The notes: a model not told the origin generated them from the sequence alone. Shown: positions 1 to 8,276, counted from the stretch's first letter. The stretch: 64,000 nt of DNA from JAHFDS01 sp964593795 (GCA_964593795.1 CAZQJC010000048.1:11559-75558); one strand, 5' to 3'. Numbers and translations: made by a program.

Positions 1-251
1 ACGCTGAAGCCGGCGTTGTTCACGAGCACGTCGATCCGGCCATGCTGTCGGATCACTTCCTCGACGGCGGATTTGACGGATTCGTCGCTCGTCACGTCCA
101 GCGCCAGCATCTCGAACGATCGCTTGCCTGCCAGCGCTCCCCGTCGGCTGGTGCCATAGACCTTGTAGCCAGCGCTCGCGAGCCGATCCGCCGTGGCTTC
201 GCCGATGCCCGACGAAGCCCCCGTGACCAGCGCAACCTTGCTCTTCATCAT
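1..251 (-). CDS. Short-chain dehydrogenase/reductase (N-terminal part)
   Basis: The encoded N-terminus has the Rossmann cofactor motif TGASSGIG around residue 11 and NNAG around residue 79, in the order and spacing of NAD(P)-dependent short-chain dehydrogenases. The gene runs off the left edge, so the catalytic YxxxK and the substrate specificity cannot be seen. The start at 251 is supported by a GGGAGG ribosome site a few bases upstream; a second ATG follows directly at 248. It is divergent from the TetR gene at 365, and the palindrome at 291-308 lies between them, so the dehydrogenase is the probable target of that regulator. Confidence 0.85.
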   Translation of the reverse strand, partial: MMKSKVALVTGASSGIGEATADRLASAGYKVYGTSRRGALAGKRSFEMLALDVTSDESVKSAVEEVIRQHGRIDVLVNNAGFS

Positions 252-290
252 GTCGTGCCTCCCTGCGGCGGCGCCGCTTGCCTTTCTATG

Positions 291-308
291 GCAGTATGAC
301 CATACTGC
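291..308. promoter_or_regulatory. Palindromic operator between SDR and TetR genes
   Basis: A perfect 8-bp inverted repeat, GCAGTATG-AC-CATACTGC, sits in the 113-bp divergent gap. Its size and symmetry fit a TetR-family operator. Binding by the neighbouring TetR protein is inferred. Confidence 0.7.
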
Positions 309-364
309 AATGAGAGCACAAGGGGAGCACCGTCGATTGTTGCTGAAGCCGCGGAGAGGTACCG

Positions 365-937
365 ATGCGATACGCCCCGGAACACAACGAAGAGACACGC
401 GAACGGATCGTGGCGGCGGCGTCTCGTCTCTTTCGGGAGCACGGCATCGCCGCCGTCGGTCTCGCGAAGATCATGGCCGAGGCGGACTTGACCGTCGGCA
501 CGTTCTACACGCACTTCAAGTCGAAGGAGTCACTGGTTCGAGAGACGCTTCTACGGTCGCTTCAGGCCAGGCACGAGGCGATCGAGCAAGCGCTCCGCGA
601 GGGCGAGCTGGAGACGGCCATTCGCGTCTACCTGAGCCGCGAGCATCGCGATGCGCCGGGGACGGGCTGCCCGGCCTCCGCCCTGGCCTCGGAAGTGGCG
701 CGGCATCCCCGCGCGACTCGACAGACGTTCGCATCGCAGATCGCCCCGAGTCTGGACGCACTCGCGCGATGTCTCATGAAACGTCGCGGCCAGGAGGTGA
801 GTCGCGCAGACGCGGCGGCCTTCTTCGGGCTCCTCGCCGGCACCCTCCAACTCGCACGCGCGACTCCAGATCATGACGACTCGGACGCAATCCTCGAAGC
901 GGGAGCGCGCGCCGCGCTCCGACTCGCTGACGAGTAG
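365..937 (+). CDS. TetR/AcrR-family transcriptional regulator
   Basis: A 190-residue protein of normal length for the family. The N-terminal helix-turn-helix covers about residues 8-55 (RERIVAAASRLFREHG, then LTVGTFYTHFKSKESL), a classic TetR DNA-binding domain. The C-terminal ligand domain includes a GCPASALASEV stretch typical of the TetR subgroup that often sits next to oxidoreductases. It is transcribed away from the short-chain dehydrogenase and probably represses both genes through the palindrome at 291-308. The ligand cannot be told from sequence. Confidence 0.9.
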   Translation: MRYAPEHNEETRERIVAAASRLFREHGIAAVGLAKIMAEADLTVGTFYTHFKSKESLVRETLLRSLQARHEAIEQALREGELETAIRVYLSREHRDAPGTGCPASALASEVARHPRATRQTFASQIAPSLDALARCLMKRRGQEVSRADAAAFFGLLAGTLQLARATPDHDDSDAILEAGARAALRLADE

Positions 938-1013
938 GAGCAGAATGGGCGGATGGATGTGCGGCTGCGGGGCTGGTGCCCGAGCAGCTCCGCTTCCACG
1001 CTTCGCCCGCGGG

Positions 1014-1037
1014 TGCTGGCAAATTGCTGGCAAGCGG
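1014..1037. repeat. Outer integrase arm-type site pair, left
   Basis: This 24-bp sequence recurs exactly at 30848-30871, and weaker similarity continues for about 20 bp. It contains TGGCAA twice (1017 and 1028) with an 11-bp period; read on the minus strand this is TTGCCAGC, close to the TGCCAAC pairs inside the element. It lies 67 bp to the left of the attachment core. The role as an integrase arm-binding site is inferred. Confidence 0.45.
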
Positions 1038-1100
1038 GCCGATCGGCGAGGTGGTCAGGCCACCGGGTGATCGCCAAGCCATCGAGACGGCAGGCGAATC

Positions 1101-1130
1101 AGCAGTACGCGCTACAGGAGTCGAACCTGT
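1101..1130. repeat. attL core (30-bp direct repeat with 30683-30712)
   Basis: Thirty bases are identical to 30683-30712, and the two flanks diverge at once on both sides. On the minus strand the repeat reads as the T arm (ACAGG-TTCGACT-CCTGT) and 3' acceptor strand of a tRNA. The tyrosine integrase at 29489 ends 13 bp before the partner copy, so these are the element's two attachment sites. Region 938-1100 on the outer side has no gene. Confidence 0.85.
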
Positions 1131-1604
1131 CAAGGCGCGTTGAGAGAAGAACAAGTGATCGCGCGACTCTGCACCGTTTCGCCTGCGATCCAAGGAAGTT
1201 CCGCCCGATCTCGCGCGCGTCAGCGAAGGACCCCGATGGACAACGGAGACAACCAAGCCGGCTCGGCGTGCCAACAGCGTGCCAACATATTCGGATTAAC
1301 GGATTAGACGTCGTAGCCGGTGACGCTGGTGACGCCTGCCTGCGGCGCCATCTGGCCACCACCCCTCCCTCCCGTCTCACCTTCGCCGTCTTCTTCCTCT
1401 GCTAGAAGGGATGAGTTGCTGTCACTCCCGTCACCCGTCGCGCTTCACGGTGCGGATTCGGGAACTTGAGCGGTGACGGCAGCGGCTCCAGGCCCCGTCA
1501 CCTCCCGTCACCTCCGTCACCGAGCACGGGCCAAGCCCGCACCGCCCCGTGCAGCCGGTGCACGACAGGACGGGTGCCGGACGCCGCGGGCAGACTTCGA
1601 GGGC
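1131..1604. other. Gene-free left end of the element
   Basis: No convincing coding sequence was seen here. The stretch holds a pair of arm-type sites (1269-1286) and, around 1425-1530, several short repeats of the form CCCGTCAC/TCCGTCACC. It is probably the attachment arm plus leader region of the element. Confidence 0.5.
1269..1286. repeat. Inner integrase arm-type site pair, left
   Basis: TGCCAAC occurs at 1269 and 1280, an 11-bp period. The same pair with the same period occurs just inside the right end at 30622 and 30633. The first site lies 138 bp from the core. Paired direct repeats one helical turn apart beside a core are typical of arm-type sites for lambda-like integrases. Confidence 0.5.
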
Positions 1605-1937
1605 ATGGACCTCGACCACGTTCCCGCCCACCTGCAACCCCGCGTCGCGTTCCTCGAGCTCGCGCCTCTGGCCCAGCGCCGCCTGCCGAAGCTCGTGGCA
1701 AGGCTCAAGGGGAACGATCGGCTCCTCGGGCTGCGGACATTGGCGGATGCGGCTCAGCGGACGATCGCGCTCGTCGCCGAGGGCGACATGATCGACGCCT
1801 TCGCCGCCCAGGGCATCGAGATCAAGTCGCACCCCTGGCGGTGGTTGCGCGAGGGCACCCGGGCGGCGCTCCGCGCGCTGGCCGCCGAGTATGAGGCGAT
1901 GCTCGCCGAACCCGCGGAGGTGGCCAGTGCCGGGTAG
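1605..1937 (+). CDS. Small phage-element protein of unknown function
   Basis: A 110-residue protein starting MDLDHVPAHLQP, mostly predicted helical and Ala/Leu/Arg-rich. The ATG at 1605 is chosen because codons upstream look non-coding (Arg/Pro-rich, no domain sense), and a purine-rich GAGGG lies before it. Its end overlaps the next gene by 11 bp, so the two are probably co-translated. I do not recognise the family. As the first gene of the left-end operon next to a small-terminase-like gene, a DNA-binding or packaging-accessory role is possible. Confidence 0.55.
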   Translation: MDLDHVPAHLQPRVAFLELAPLAQRRLPKLVARLKGNDRLLGLRTLADAAQRTIALVAEGDMIDAFAAQGIEIKSHPWRWLREGTRAALRALAAEYEAMLAEPAEVASAG

Positions 1938-2349
1938 ACCTTTTTCGAAGGGGCACGACGCCCGGCGCGGCCCGGGGAATCACGCGCCGAAGGTCGCGAG
2001 CGAGGCGCGCGACGCCTACCGCGAGCTGTCGCCCAAGGCTCGCGCCGTGCTCGAGGCGGCGCTCTCGAGCGACGACGAGCGAATCCGTGTCGACGCTGCT
2101 CGGCTGATCGAGGATCGCGCGTGGGGTCGCCCGACGCAAATGCTCGGTGAGGATCCCGAGGCGCAGTTCGGCGCGCAGCGCCAGGCCGTCGAGGACGTTC
2201 GCGCGCAGCTCCTCGAGGAGATGGCCGGCGGTGCGTTGCCGCCCGCGTCCCCGGTGCCCGCGCTCGAGGCCGCACAGGGCGCCGCGGTCACGAGCATCGT
2301 CAGCGCGGACGGCGACCTCGACGCCGACGACCTGGACGACGACGAGTAG
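1927..2349 (+). CDS. DUF5681/small-terminase-like phage protein
   Basis: A 140-residue protein from a GTG start at 1927. The N-terminus GRPFSKGHDARRGPGNH is the basic segment that opens many phage DNA-binding and small-terminase-like (DUF5681-type) proteins. The centre holds AARLIEDRAWGRPTQ, the other hallmark of that group. The C-terminus is acidic (DGDLDADDLDDDE). It overlaps the upstream gene by 11 bp. The terminase large subunit is far away on the opposite strand (8734-10212), so a packaging role rests on family resemblance only. Confidence 0.55.
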   Translation: MPGRPFSKGHDARRGPGNHAPKVASEARDAYRELSPKARAVLEAALSSDDERIRVDAARLIEDRAWGRPTQMLGEDPEAQFGAQRQAVEDVRAQLLEEMAGGALPPASPVPALEAAQGAAVTSIVSADGDLDADDLDDDE

Positions 2350-2394
2350 CCGCTCGACAGGCCCCCGCTCGAGGCGCCGGCGCATCGTGGTCGC

Positions 2395-2784
2395 ATGACG
2401 CCCACCCTCAACAGCAACGATCGCGATCGCCTGCAGTCTGGCGTCGGCGAGGCCGTGACCGCGCTCGCGAACGTCCTCAACGTGCTCAAGACGACGCCCC
2501 GCGGGAGCGCCGGCCCGACCGAGGCCGAGTTCGGCGCCGCGATCGCCCGCGTCGTGTCGAAGCTCGAGGCGCTGCTCGCGCCCGCGCCAGCGCCGGACGC
2601 GCCGGTGGCGAAGGCCACGCGCCCGCCCATGTCCGCGCGTGCCGTCGCGGCCCGCGCAGCCGCGATCGCCGCGTCCGTGCGCCAAGCCCCGGTCGCCAAG
2701 GGCAGGCCCTACCAGTTCAAGCCAGACGTGAACGCGTCGCGCCGCCGGGCGTCTCGTTCCGCGGTGGCCCGCCGGCCAGCATGA
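2395..2784 (+). CDS. Hypothetical phage-element protein
   Basis: A 129-residue protein: a helical N-terminal half (about residues 10-63), an Ala/Pro linker (APAPAPDAP), and a basic Arg-rich C-terminus. That layout suggests nucleic-acid binding or a structural accessory, but no family is recognised. It follows the small-terminase-like gene by 45 bp on the same strand. No clear ribosome site precedes the ATG. Confidence 0.45.
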   Translation: MTPTLNSNDRDRLQSGVGEAVTALANVLNVLKTTPRGSAGPTEAEFGAAIARVVSKLEALLAPAPAPDAPVAKATRPPMSARAVAARAAAIAASVRQAPVAKGRPYQFKPDVNASRRRASRSAVARRPA

Positions 2785-2834
2785 CCGAACCGTGAGCCAC
2801 GCCAGGGTTCGCGCCGCGGCATCCTGATCGACGG

Positions 2835-3200
2835 ATGCGCCGCGTTCTCGCTGCCATGCTCCTCGCCGCCTGCGCGGCACGCCCGCACTACTCAGGGCCC
2901 GGGCTTCATTCGCTATCCACGAAAGAGACCGCACGGGTGGAGGCCGCCGCCGCGCGGTTGAACGGGGACGTGAGCCAGGTGGACGTGCGCGTCGAGGAAG
3001 ACATGCTCACGCTGACGACGGCGGACAGCTTCTTCCGCGGCGGCTTCACCTACGACGTCATCAGGCTCCGTCGTGTCTCAGGCGCTCTCGAGCCCCTCAG
3101 CACATTCGGCGGGATCGCCCACTTCGGCAGGGTCGGCCTCACGGGCGAGCCCGGCCGGCATGTGTACCGGCCCGCATTCTGGCGCGCGATTCCTCGATGA
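2835..3200 (+). CDS. Small putative lipoprotein
   Basis: A 121-residue protein whose N-terminus MRRVLAAMLLAACAARP is a short lipoprotein-like signal with Cys13 in LLAAC. The mature part has alternating polar and hydrophobic strands and no recognised domain. Its stop codon overlaps the region just upstream of the next small lipoprotein gene. Exported proteins carried by prophages are often accessory ('moron') genes that alter the host surface, and this one may be such a case. Confidence 0.5.
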   Translation: MRRVLAAMLLAACAARPHYSGPGLHSLSTKETARVEAAAARLNGDVSQVDVRVEEDMLTLTTADSFFRGGFTYDVIRLRRVSGALEPLSTFGGIAHFGRVGLTGEPGRHVYRPAFWRAIPR

Positions 3201-3229
3201 GCGCGCAGCGCAGCCGCTACGATCGGGGC

Positions 3230-3667
3230 ATGCGTGCGCTGGGGGTCCTCGTAGCGGTCTGGTCGATGACGGCGTGCTCGAAGGGCAAGGACCGCTCGGA
3301 CCTCGCTGAGTGCTTCGAGTTGTGCACGACGACGAAGCTCTCCCTGGTTGACTACCGGCGCAAGGCGCGGTTGGCGGATGCCGGCACGGGAGGCCCCAGC
3401 GCCGCGGCCCTCCCTCCGCGAGAGTTCGATGCCGAGGGGAACATCGTGAAGTGCGGAGACGGCAGATCGCCGCGCTGCCCAGGCGACGACCACCACCCGC
3501 CGGTCCCCGACGGCTTCGTCATCAAGAGTTGTGCTGATGGTACCAAGCCGATCTGCCCGTCACCGTCACCGTCACCGCCGCCACCGCTAGCCGCGCCCGA
3601 GGATGTGCGCGCCGAGTGCGCCGAGCTCTGCATCGCGACACGGGCGAAGGCCGCTGCGTCCCAGTAG
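3230..3667 (+). CDS. Cys-rich putative lipoprotein
   Basis: The start at 3230 gives a proper signal peptide, MRALGVLVAVWSMTAC, with a lipobox Cys at residue 16; an upstream in-frame start would place the signal internally. The mature 129 residues contain about eight cysteines, a Ser/Pro stretch (SPSPSPPPP) and two CAELC/CFELC-type motifs at the two ends, suggesting a disulfide-linked surface protein. Function unknown. It converges on the recombinase gene at 3723. Confidence 0.55.
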   Translation: MRALGVLVAVWSMTACSKGKDRSDLAECFELCTTTKLSLVDYRRKARLADAGTGGPSAAALPPREFDAEGNIVKCGDGRSPRCPGDDHHPPVPDGFVIKSCADGTKPICPSPSPSPPPPLAAPEDVRAECAELCIATRAKAAASQ

Positions 3668-3722
3668 TGTCCAACCGGGACGACCCCGGCTGCGGCGTCC
3701 TCGGGCTTGATGTCGCCGCGGC

Positions 3723-4328
3723 TTACGCGGCGTCGCGCGCGGGAACTTTTCGGGACGGCGCCAGCGCCCGCGCCACGGTTGACCGCGGCACCTTGAGAGC
3801 CACCGCGATCTCGCGGACGCTGCGCCCCTCGGCGCGGAGCGCGCGGGCCCGCTCGAGGGCGGCGCCCACCACGCGAGCCGGCCGTCCCCAGCCCTTGCCC
3901 TCGGCCTCGAGGCGCTCGCGCGCGGCCGAGATGCGCTCGTTGATCGCGACGCGCTCCATCTTGCTCGCCCACGCCATCACGGCGAGCACGACCTCGGCCG
4001 CCGGGCCCTGCAAGTCGAAGCCGTCGGTCACCGAGACGACCTCGCAGCCGGCGAGGCGCAGGCCCTCGATCACCTCGAAGGTGTCGCGGATGCCCGAGCG
4101 CGTGAGCCTGTCGAGGCGGAACACGTACAGGCGGCGCACCGAGCCAGCGCGCGCGTCGGCGCGGAGCCGGTCGAGCTCGGGCCGGGCGATCGTCTTGCCC
4201 GAGCGCTTCTCGGAGTACCAGGCGCCGATGGTGTCCCCGCGGGCAGCGGCCGCGCGCTCGATGGCCGCGCGCTGCATCGCGTGATCCTGGGCGCGGGAGC
4301 TGACGCGGACGTAGGCGGTGGCGGTCAC
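3723..4328 (-). CDS. Serine recombinase (resolvase/invertase family)
   Basis: A 201-residue protein of normal size for small serine recombinases. The N-terminus TATAYVRVSSRAQD carries the catalytic serine of the YxRVSt motif; the catalytic-domain signatures RSGKTIARPELDRL and LYVFRLDRLTRS follow. The C-terminal helix-turn-helix GRSVREIAVALKVPRSTVARAL (about residues 165-187) binds DNA. The GTG start at 4328 overlaps the stop of the upstream gene by 4 bp (GTGA). It is a second site-specific recombinase in an element that already has a tyrosine integrase, so it may act in inversion, dimer resolution or as cargo. Confidence 0.85.
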   Translation of the reverse strand: MTATAYVRVSSRAQDHAMQRAAIERAAAARGDTIGAWYSEKRSGKTIARPELDRLRADARAGSVRRLYVFRLDRLTRSGIRDTFEVIEGLRLAGCEVVSVTDGFDLQGPAAEVVLAVMAWASKMERVAINERISAARERLEAEGKGWGRPARVVGAALERARALRAEGRSVREIAVALKVPRSTVARALAPSRKVPARDAA

Positions 4329-4591
4329 GAGCCGGCGAGGGACTCCCACTCGCGCAGGACGCCGAGCTCGCGCCCCAGCGCTTCAAGATCGACGTTTCCC
4401 TCGACGAGGAAGTTCCGCAAGAGGTTGATGCGGAAGAACTCACCCAGGTCGCTGGAGTAGACCGGCCGCCCCTGGTCGTAGACGGGGCGCGACTTCTTGA
4501 CGACTTCGTTGTCGGCTGCGAGCCGACGGTTGATGCGCTGCAGCAGCGCGCGCTCACTGACGGGTGCCTTGTCGAGCTTTGCCTTTGCCAT
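4325..4591 (-). CDS. Small protein coupled to the serine recombinase
   Basis: An 88-residue, highly charged protein (start MAKAKLDKAPVSERALL). The ATG at 4591 is preferred because a GAAGG purine run precedes it; an in-frame ATG at 4627 would overlap the promoter palindrome. It contains YDQGRPVYSSDLGEFFRINLL and no recognised domain. The 4-bp overlap with the recombinase gene implies translational coupling, so it is likely a regulator or accessory of the recombinase. Confidence 0.55.
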   Translation of the reverse strand: MAKAKLDKAPVSERALLQRINRRLAADNEVVKKSRPVYDQGRPVYSSDLGEFFRINLLRNFLVEGNVDLEALGRELGVLREWESLAGS

Positions 4592-4627
4592 GCCTTCACC
4601 GTCGCACGAGATGAGCGCATGAGTCAA

Positions 4628-4646
4628 TGTAAATATGAGCTTTACA
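4628..4646. promoter_or_regulatory. Palindromic operator upstream of the recombinase operon
   Basis: TGTAAA-N7-TTTACA is a perfect inverted repeat in an AT-rich island of otherwise GC-rich DNA, directly upstream of the minus-strand operon. A direct repeat GCATGTGA follows at 4647. The layout suggests a repressor site over the promoter. Confidence 0.55.
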
Positions 4647-4712
4647 GCATGTGAGCATGTGAGCGGGAAGCGCGCCTCGACGAGGGCGAGGCCGCGGACG
4701 TCTCGATGCTGC

Positions 4713-5756
4713 TCAGGGAAGGCGTGGAGCTGCTGCGGCGGGCTCGACGGCGGTAGTTGCCACCGTCTCGTTCAGCGATTCGATCAGCTTCGTCAGGTGC
4801 TCCCGCATCGCGGGCTTCACCTGTTTGCGCACTGCATCCAACCACGACAGGGCGACTCGGACCAGCCACGGGCGCCCGCTGCTCGCCGCCATCTCGCAAA
4901 CGTCCTCGCAGTGCGCGGCAAGCGCATCGAGGACGCCCTTCAGCTTGAACTCCCCAGGCTCGATGGACGTCCCCTCGCTGATGAGCCGCTGAAACCGACC
5001 GGGAGAAAACGGGCTGTCAACGTCCTCATCGAGGTTCCGCGCCGCGAAGATCAGACTGTCCGTGGCGTCGAATCGGGCTAAGTCTGGATTGCTGTGCCAG
5101 CGCTCGATGTACGGACCCACGGCCGCCTCACCTTCTCGAGAGAACAGGCACGCGACATCGAGCTGCAGTTGGACCCAGCGACGCCATCCCTTCGGGGCGA
5201 GGGCGGCCCCGCGGAATACCTCCAGCTTCCCGACCGGAGCCACAGAGAACAGGAAGGCGCTCGCCACCACCGGTAGACACAGGCCCACTACCGGCACTTC
5301 GGGCGCGTCTAGCGGCCCATCTATCAGCTCCTCGAGCCGTTTCGTGGCCATGTCGACGACCGCCTTGGCGGTGCAGGCGCATGGAAGGCCCCACTCCGCT
5401 CCACGGGTCTCCAGGCGATCGACCAGCCTCCTACTAAGGGGATGAACGCCGGCCAGATCTTGATGCTCAAGAACGCGAAGGATCGCCGTGGTTCGAGCGT
5501 CTCTCGTGGTGCCAGGAGGGCTGGACGTTTGGGATCCCCGTAGCACGAGCTCGATGATGGCGAGGTCTCGAAACTTGCGGCGCCTCGACTTCGCCGCGGG
5601 AGCCGACGCCGTCCCGCCGAACTTGGCGATCAGCTTCTCCCTGTACTTCATGACCTCGCTGCCAAGGTGCGCATCGGCGCGCAGCGCTTCCCGTAGCCGC
5701 TCGGCAAGGCTGCCCGGTCCTGCTTCCCAGCGGTCTTCGGCTCGATGGGCGGGCAT
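4713..5756 (-). CDS. Hypothetical cytoplasmic protein
   Basis: A 347-residue protein from the ATG at 5756; a TTG at 5780 is a possible earlier start. There is no signal peptide. Residues about 30-65 are basic (KYREKLIAKF, then KSRRRKFRDL) and the rest looks like helical repeats, with one hydrophobic stretch near residue 170 (GLCLPVVASAFLFSV). Codon use is less GC-biased than in nearby genes, which fits a transferred cargo gene. I do not recognise the family. Being a lone gene in an accessory region, a phage-defence or superinfection-immunity role is possible but unsupported. Confidence 0.55.
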   Translation of the reverse strand: MPAHRAEDRWEAGPGSLAERLREALRADAHLGSEVMKYREKLIAKFGGTASAPAAKSRRRKFRDLAIIELVLRGSQTSSPPGTTRDARTTAILRVLEHQDLAGVHPLSRRLVDRLETRGAEWGLPCACTAKAVVDMATKRLEELIDGPLDAPEVPVVGLCLPVVASAFLFSVAPVGKLEVFRGAALAPKGWRRWVQLQLDVACLFSREGEAAVGPYIERWHSNPDLARFDATDSLIFAARNLDEDVDSPFSPGRFQRLISEGTSIEPGEFKLKGVLDALAAHCEDVCEMAASSGRPWLVRVALSWLDAVRKQVKPAMREHLTKLIESLNETVATTAVEPAAAAPRLP

Positions 5757-5848
5757 GTGGCGATCTTGGATCGTTCTCAAGATCGTTGCGTGAAAACCCG
5801 ACAGTCATCGCCTTTCGGGGCACCTTCCGCTCAGGCAGGCTCGAAAGC

Positions 5849-7489
5849 ATGGGCAAAAATGCCATGTGGAACCGTTCGACGGGGAGCACCGTCGGCCGCG
5901 CCGGGAGTCCGGCGATCAACCTCATCAAGGTCAAGGAGGTCACGGCCAGCGCCGTCCGCACCCTTGCCCTCGCTGCCGTGGTGGCCCTCTCGGCCATCGC
6001 GGTCGGCTGCGGCGGAGACACGAACTACGTCCTGCCGTCGAACGGCGCGATCGCGGGGAACGCCGGCAACACGGGCAAGGCCCCGATCAAGAAGACGTCC
6101 ATCCTGTACGCGGGCACGGGCGACTTCACGAACTGCGCCCTCCTCGGTCTCGTGACCGGCGTCAACGTCCTCCCGCCCGGGGAGCTCGTGACCGCGGCGG
6201 GTGATCAGCTCGCGGTGCGCGCGCCGATCGGCGAGATCTTCACGATCACGGTCAGCCGCTACGTGTATAGGACGAGCGGCAAGTACCTCGTGGACCAGAC
6301 GGCCGACGTCGTCATCTCGCCCAACGGCACGATCCCCACGGTCGCGTGGGCGTGCACCGACGGCCAGCTGCAGGCCGGGGATCCTTCCGTGTCGGCCGGC
6401 GGCTGCGGGATCTGCACGGATCCGGGCGCCTGCCCCGCGGCCGAGCCCGCCAACTGCGACCCCGCGGGCAACGCGGGCGCGTCGGGTTCTACGGGCGCCG
6501 CCGGCATGACCGGCAACCCCGACCCGAGCGGTCCGACTGATCCGACCGACCCGGGCAACGGCACCTCGGGCGGTAACAACGGCGGCAGCAACAATCCCCC
6601 TGCGCCGGTGTGTCTTCCGGTGCCGGTTAGCGTGCAGACCTTCTTCAGCATGGGTAGCCCGTGCGCCACGGCGACTGCCAACGGGACTCCCAATCCTCCC
6701 GTCATTCGCATCGGGGGGACGCAGGCTGAAGACTCCTGCGGCGCGCTGGTCCTCTTCGCTCCGGGCGATCTGCCGAACGGCTCGCTCCTCTACATCGACA
6801 TCAGGACCGACGGTTCGGGCTACATCACCTTCCGACAGTCCGGTGGCATCACCCAGCGGCGCGCGATCGATCCGGGCGTCGTCGGGATGATCGTCCAGCT
6901 CAGCGCCCCCCCGGGCTCCCCGACCGTGCTCGAGATCGGTCTCGGCGGGCTCCCGGAGGGAGCGACGGTCAGCATCGGAACCAGCGCCGCGACCATCGAC
7001 GTCTGTCCGCCGACGACGAAGTACACCCCGAACTCGACCGACAACAACAGCGAGACGGCGACCGACATCACCGTCCTGCACCGCGAGTTCCGCAACCGCG
7101 CGCTCGGCCTCCTGCTCAAGGTCGACGTGAACCTCGCCACGTACCAGAGTGGCATCACCTGCGTGCCCGATCACTCGCCGTGGTGGGTCGCCGGGATCAC
7201 TGGTGAGCTCGACGCTGAGCGCACCGTCGGCAACCGGACCATCGTCGCGAAGCTCGCCGACGGCCGCGCGGTCTTCTTCACGCGCGGCACCACCTGGTCG
7301 AACCGGCAGATGTGCGCCGCGGTGGCGAGCAACCGCGCCTGCGTGACGAGGTGTTCGCCCACGTTGCGCACGATGGGCGCGGCGGCCGCCGGCGCGTTCG
7401 CGTCGTTCCTGGCCGCCTCGCGGGTCGCGGCGGTCTGGGCCGCGGCCGAGCTCGAGCCCGTGATGGTGACCGCCGCGGCCGCGTTGTAG
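5849..7489 (+). CDS. Secreted lipoprotein with low-complexity linker
   Basis: A 546-residue protein. Residues about 30-56 form a long signal sequence ending in the lipobox IAVGC, followed by GGDTN. A Gly/Asn/Pro/Asp-rich linker with GNAGASGST and DPTDPG repeats (about residues 205-250) separates two globular parts. The second has a beta-rich segment with GSGYITFRQ, a shape seen in extracellular beta-sandwich domains. The C-terminus is Ala-rich and hydrophobic. The ATG at 5849 is preferred over a TTG at 5786. No family is recognised. It resembles host secreted proteins more than phage structural proteins. Confidence 0.6.
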   Translation: MGKNAMWNRSTGSTVGRAGSPAINLIKVKEVTASAVRTLALAAVVALSAIAVGCGGDTNYVLPSNGAIAGNAGNTGKAPIKKTSILYAGTGDFTNCALLGLVTGVNVLPPGELVTAAGDQLAVRAPIGEIFTITVSRYVYRTSGKYLVDQTADVVISPNGTIPTVAWACTDGQLQAGDPSVSAGGCGICTDPGACPAAEPANCDPAGNAGASGSTGAAGMTGNPDPSGPTDPTDPGNGTSGGNNGGSNNPPAPVCLPVPVSVQTFFSMGSPCATATANGTPNPPVIRIGGTQAEDSCGALVLFAPGDLPNGSLLYIDIRTDGSGYITFRQSGGITQRRAIDPGVVGMIVQLSAPPGSPTVLEIGLGGLPEGATVSIGTSAATIDVCPPTTKYTPNSTDNNSETATDITVLHREFRNRALGLLLKVDVNLATYQSGITCVPDHSPWWVAGITGELDAERTVGNRTIVAKLADGRAVFFTRGTTWSNRQMCAAVASNRACVTRCSPTLRTMGAAAAGAFASFLAASRVAAVWAAAELEPVMVTAAAAL

Positions 7490-7520
7490 AGGGCTCAACA
7501 TACCGCCAGGGGGGCGCAGG

Positions 7521-7549
7521 GGGCTCGGCCGGCAACGGTCGGGCCCTTT
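7521..7549. terminator. Intrinsic terminator between convergent genes
   Basis: A 10-bp stem (GGGCTCGGCC with GGTCGGGCCC, two G-T pairs) and a 6-base loop are followed by TTT on the plus strand. It lies between the convergent ends at 7489 and 7572 and could serve both strands. Confidence 0.65.
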
Positions 7550-7571
7550 GTGTTTCCCAGGCCGGGCGACG

Positions 7572-8276
7572 TCAGGCTGGGTGCCGCTGCCCGCTGCTCC
7601 GCGCCCGCACCGCCCGCTGCGCCGCCGCCAGCTTCGCCGCGCACGCCATGCACCGCACGCCGTCCGAGCCCGGCGCCGGGCACCCGATGCACATCCCCGC
7701 CGCGGCTCGCTGAGCGCGCACGGCTGCCACACGAGCGACGTCGGCGGCCGCGCAGGTCGCGCACGTGGTCCGCTCGGGTCGCGATGGCTGGCCGCACCGG
7801 CAGAGCCCCGCGGCGCGCTTCTGGCGGCGCCAGGCTGCGCGCTGCTCCGCGCACACCGGGCAGAGCCTCCGGCCCGGCACGGGCGCGCGATTCTCGCACG
7901 AGGTGCAGATGGGCGCGGGCGTGGCGCTCGAGGTGGTCGGCACAGGCGCCGGCGGCACGAGGCGCGGCTCGGGCTCCTCGAAGCGTGCGCACCGCAGGCA
8001 CAGCCGCTTGCCCCGCACTGGCGGCTGACGGCGGCACCGGTTGCACAGCGGCCCCGCCGGGCGCGTGAGCTCGATCGGCACGGGCCAGTGGTCGTCACCC
8101 TCGTGGATCGCCGGCTGGGCTTCGCGCGGCAGGCGTCGCGGCCCCTCGGTGCGGGCGGACAGGCGGCGGCGCAGGAGCTCGAGCCGCTCCTCGGCGCAAT
8201 CCGCGCACACGTCGCGATCCGGCTGGGCCGGGGAGTCGTGGCAGCGGGCGCAGGTGGGGGCGTCGCCCGGTGACAT
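7572..8276 (-). CDS. Protein of five tandem zinc ribbons
   Basis: A 234-residue protein holding five Cys-pair modules in a row: CARC..CADC, CNRC..CLRC, CTSC..CPVC, CRC..CATC and CIGC..CMAC, each with about 8-15 residues between pairs. Each could bind one zinc ion. The linkers are Arg- and Pro-rich, consistent with nucleic-acid or protein binding. The ATG at 8276 overlaps the stop of the SSB gene by one base (TGATG), so it is coupled to single-stranded DNA-binding protein. Its role is unknown; a partner in replication, recombination or packaging is inferred from position. Confidence 0.75.
   Translation of the reverse strand: MSPGDAPTCARCHDSPAQPDRDVCADCAEERLELLRRRLSARTEGPRRLPREAQPAIHEGDDHWPVPIELTRPAGPLCNRCRRQPPVRGKRLCLRCARFEEPEPRLVPPAPVPTTSSATPAPICTSCENRAPVPGRRLCPVCAEQRAAWRRQKRAAGLCRCGQPSRPERTTCATCAAADVARVAAVRAQRAAAGMCIGCPAPGSDGVRCMACAAKLAAAQRAVRARSSGQRHPA

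Noticed and set aside
5831..8098. A long minus-strand frame across the lipoprotein and zinc-ribbon genes
   Set aside because: Arg/Ala-rich translation with no motifs; the genes on the other strand and in other frames have signals, Cys modules and ribosome sites.
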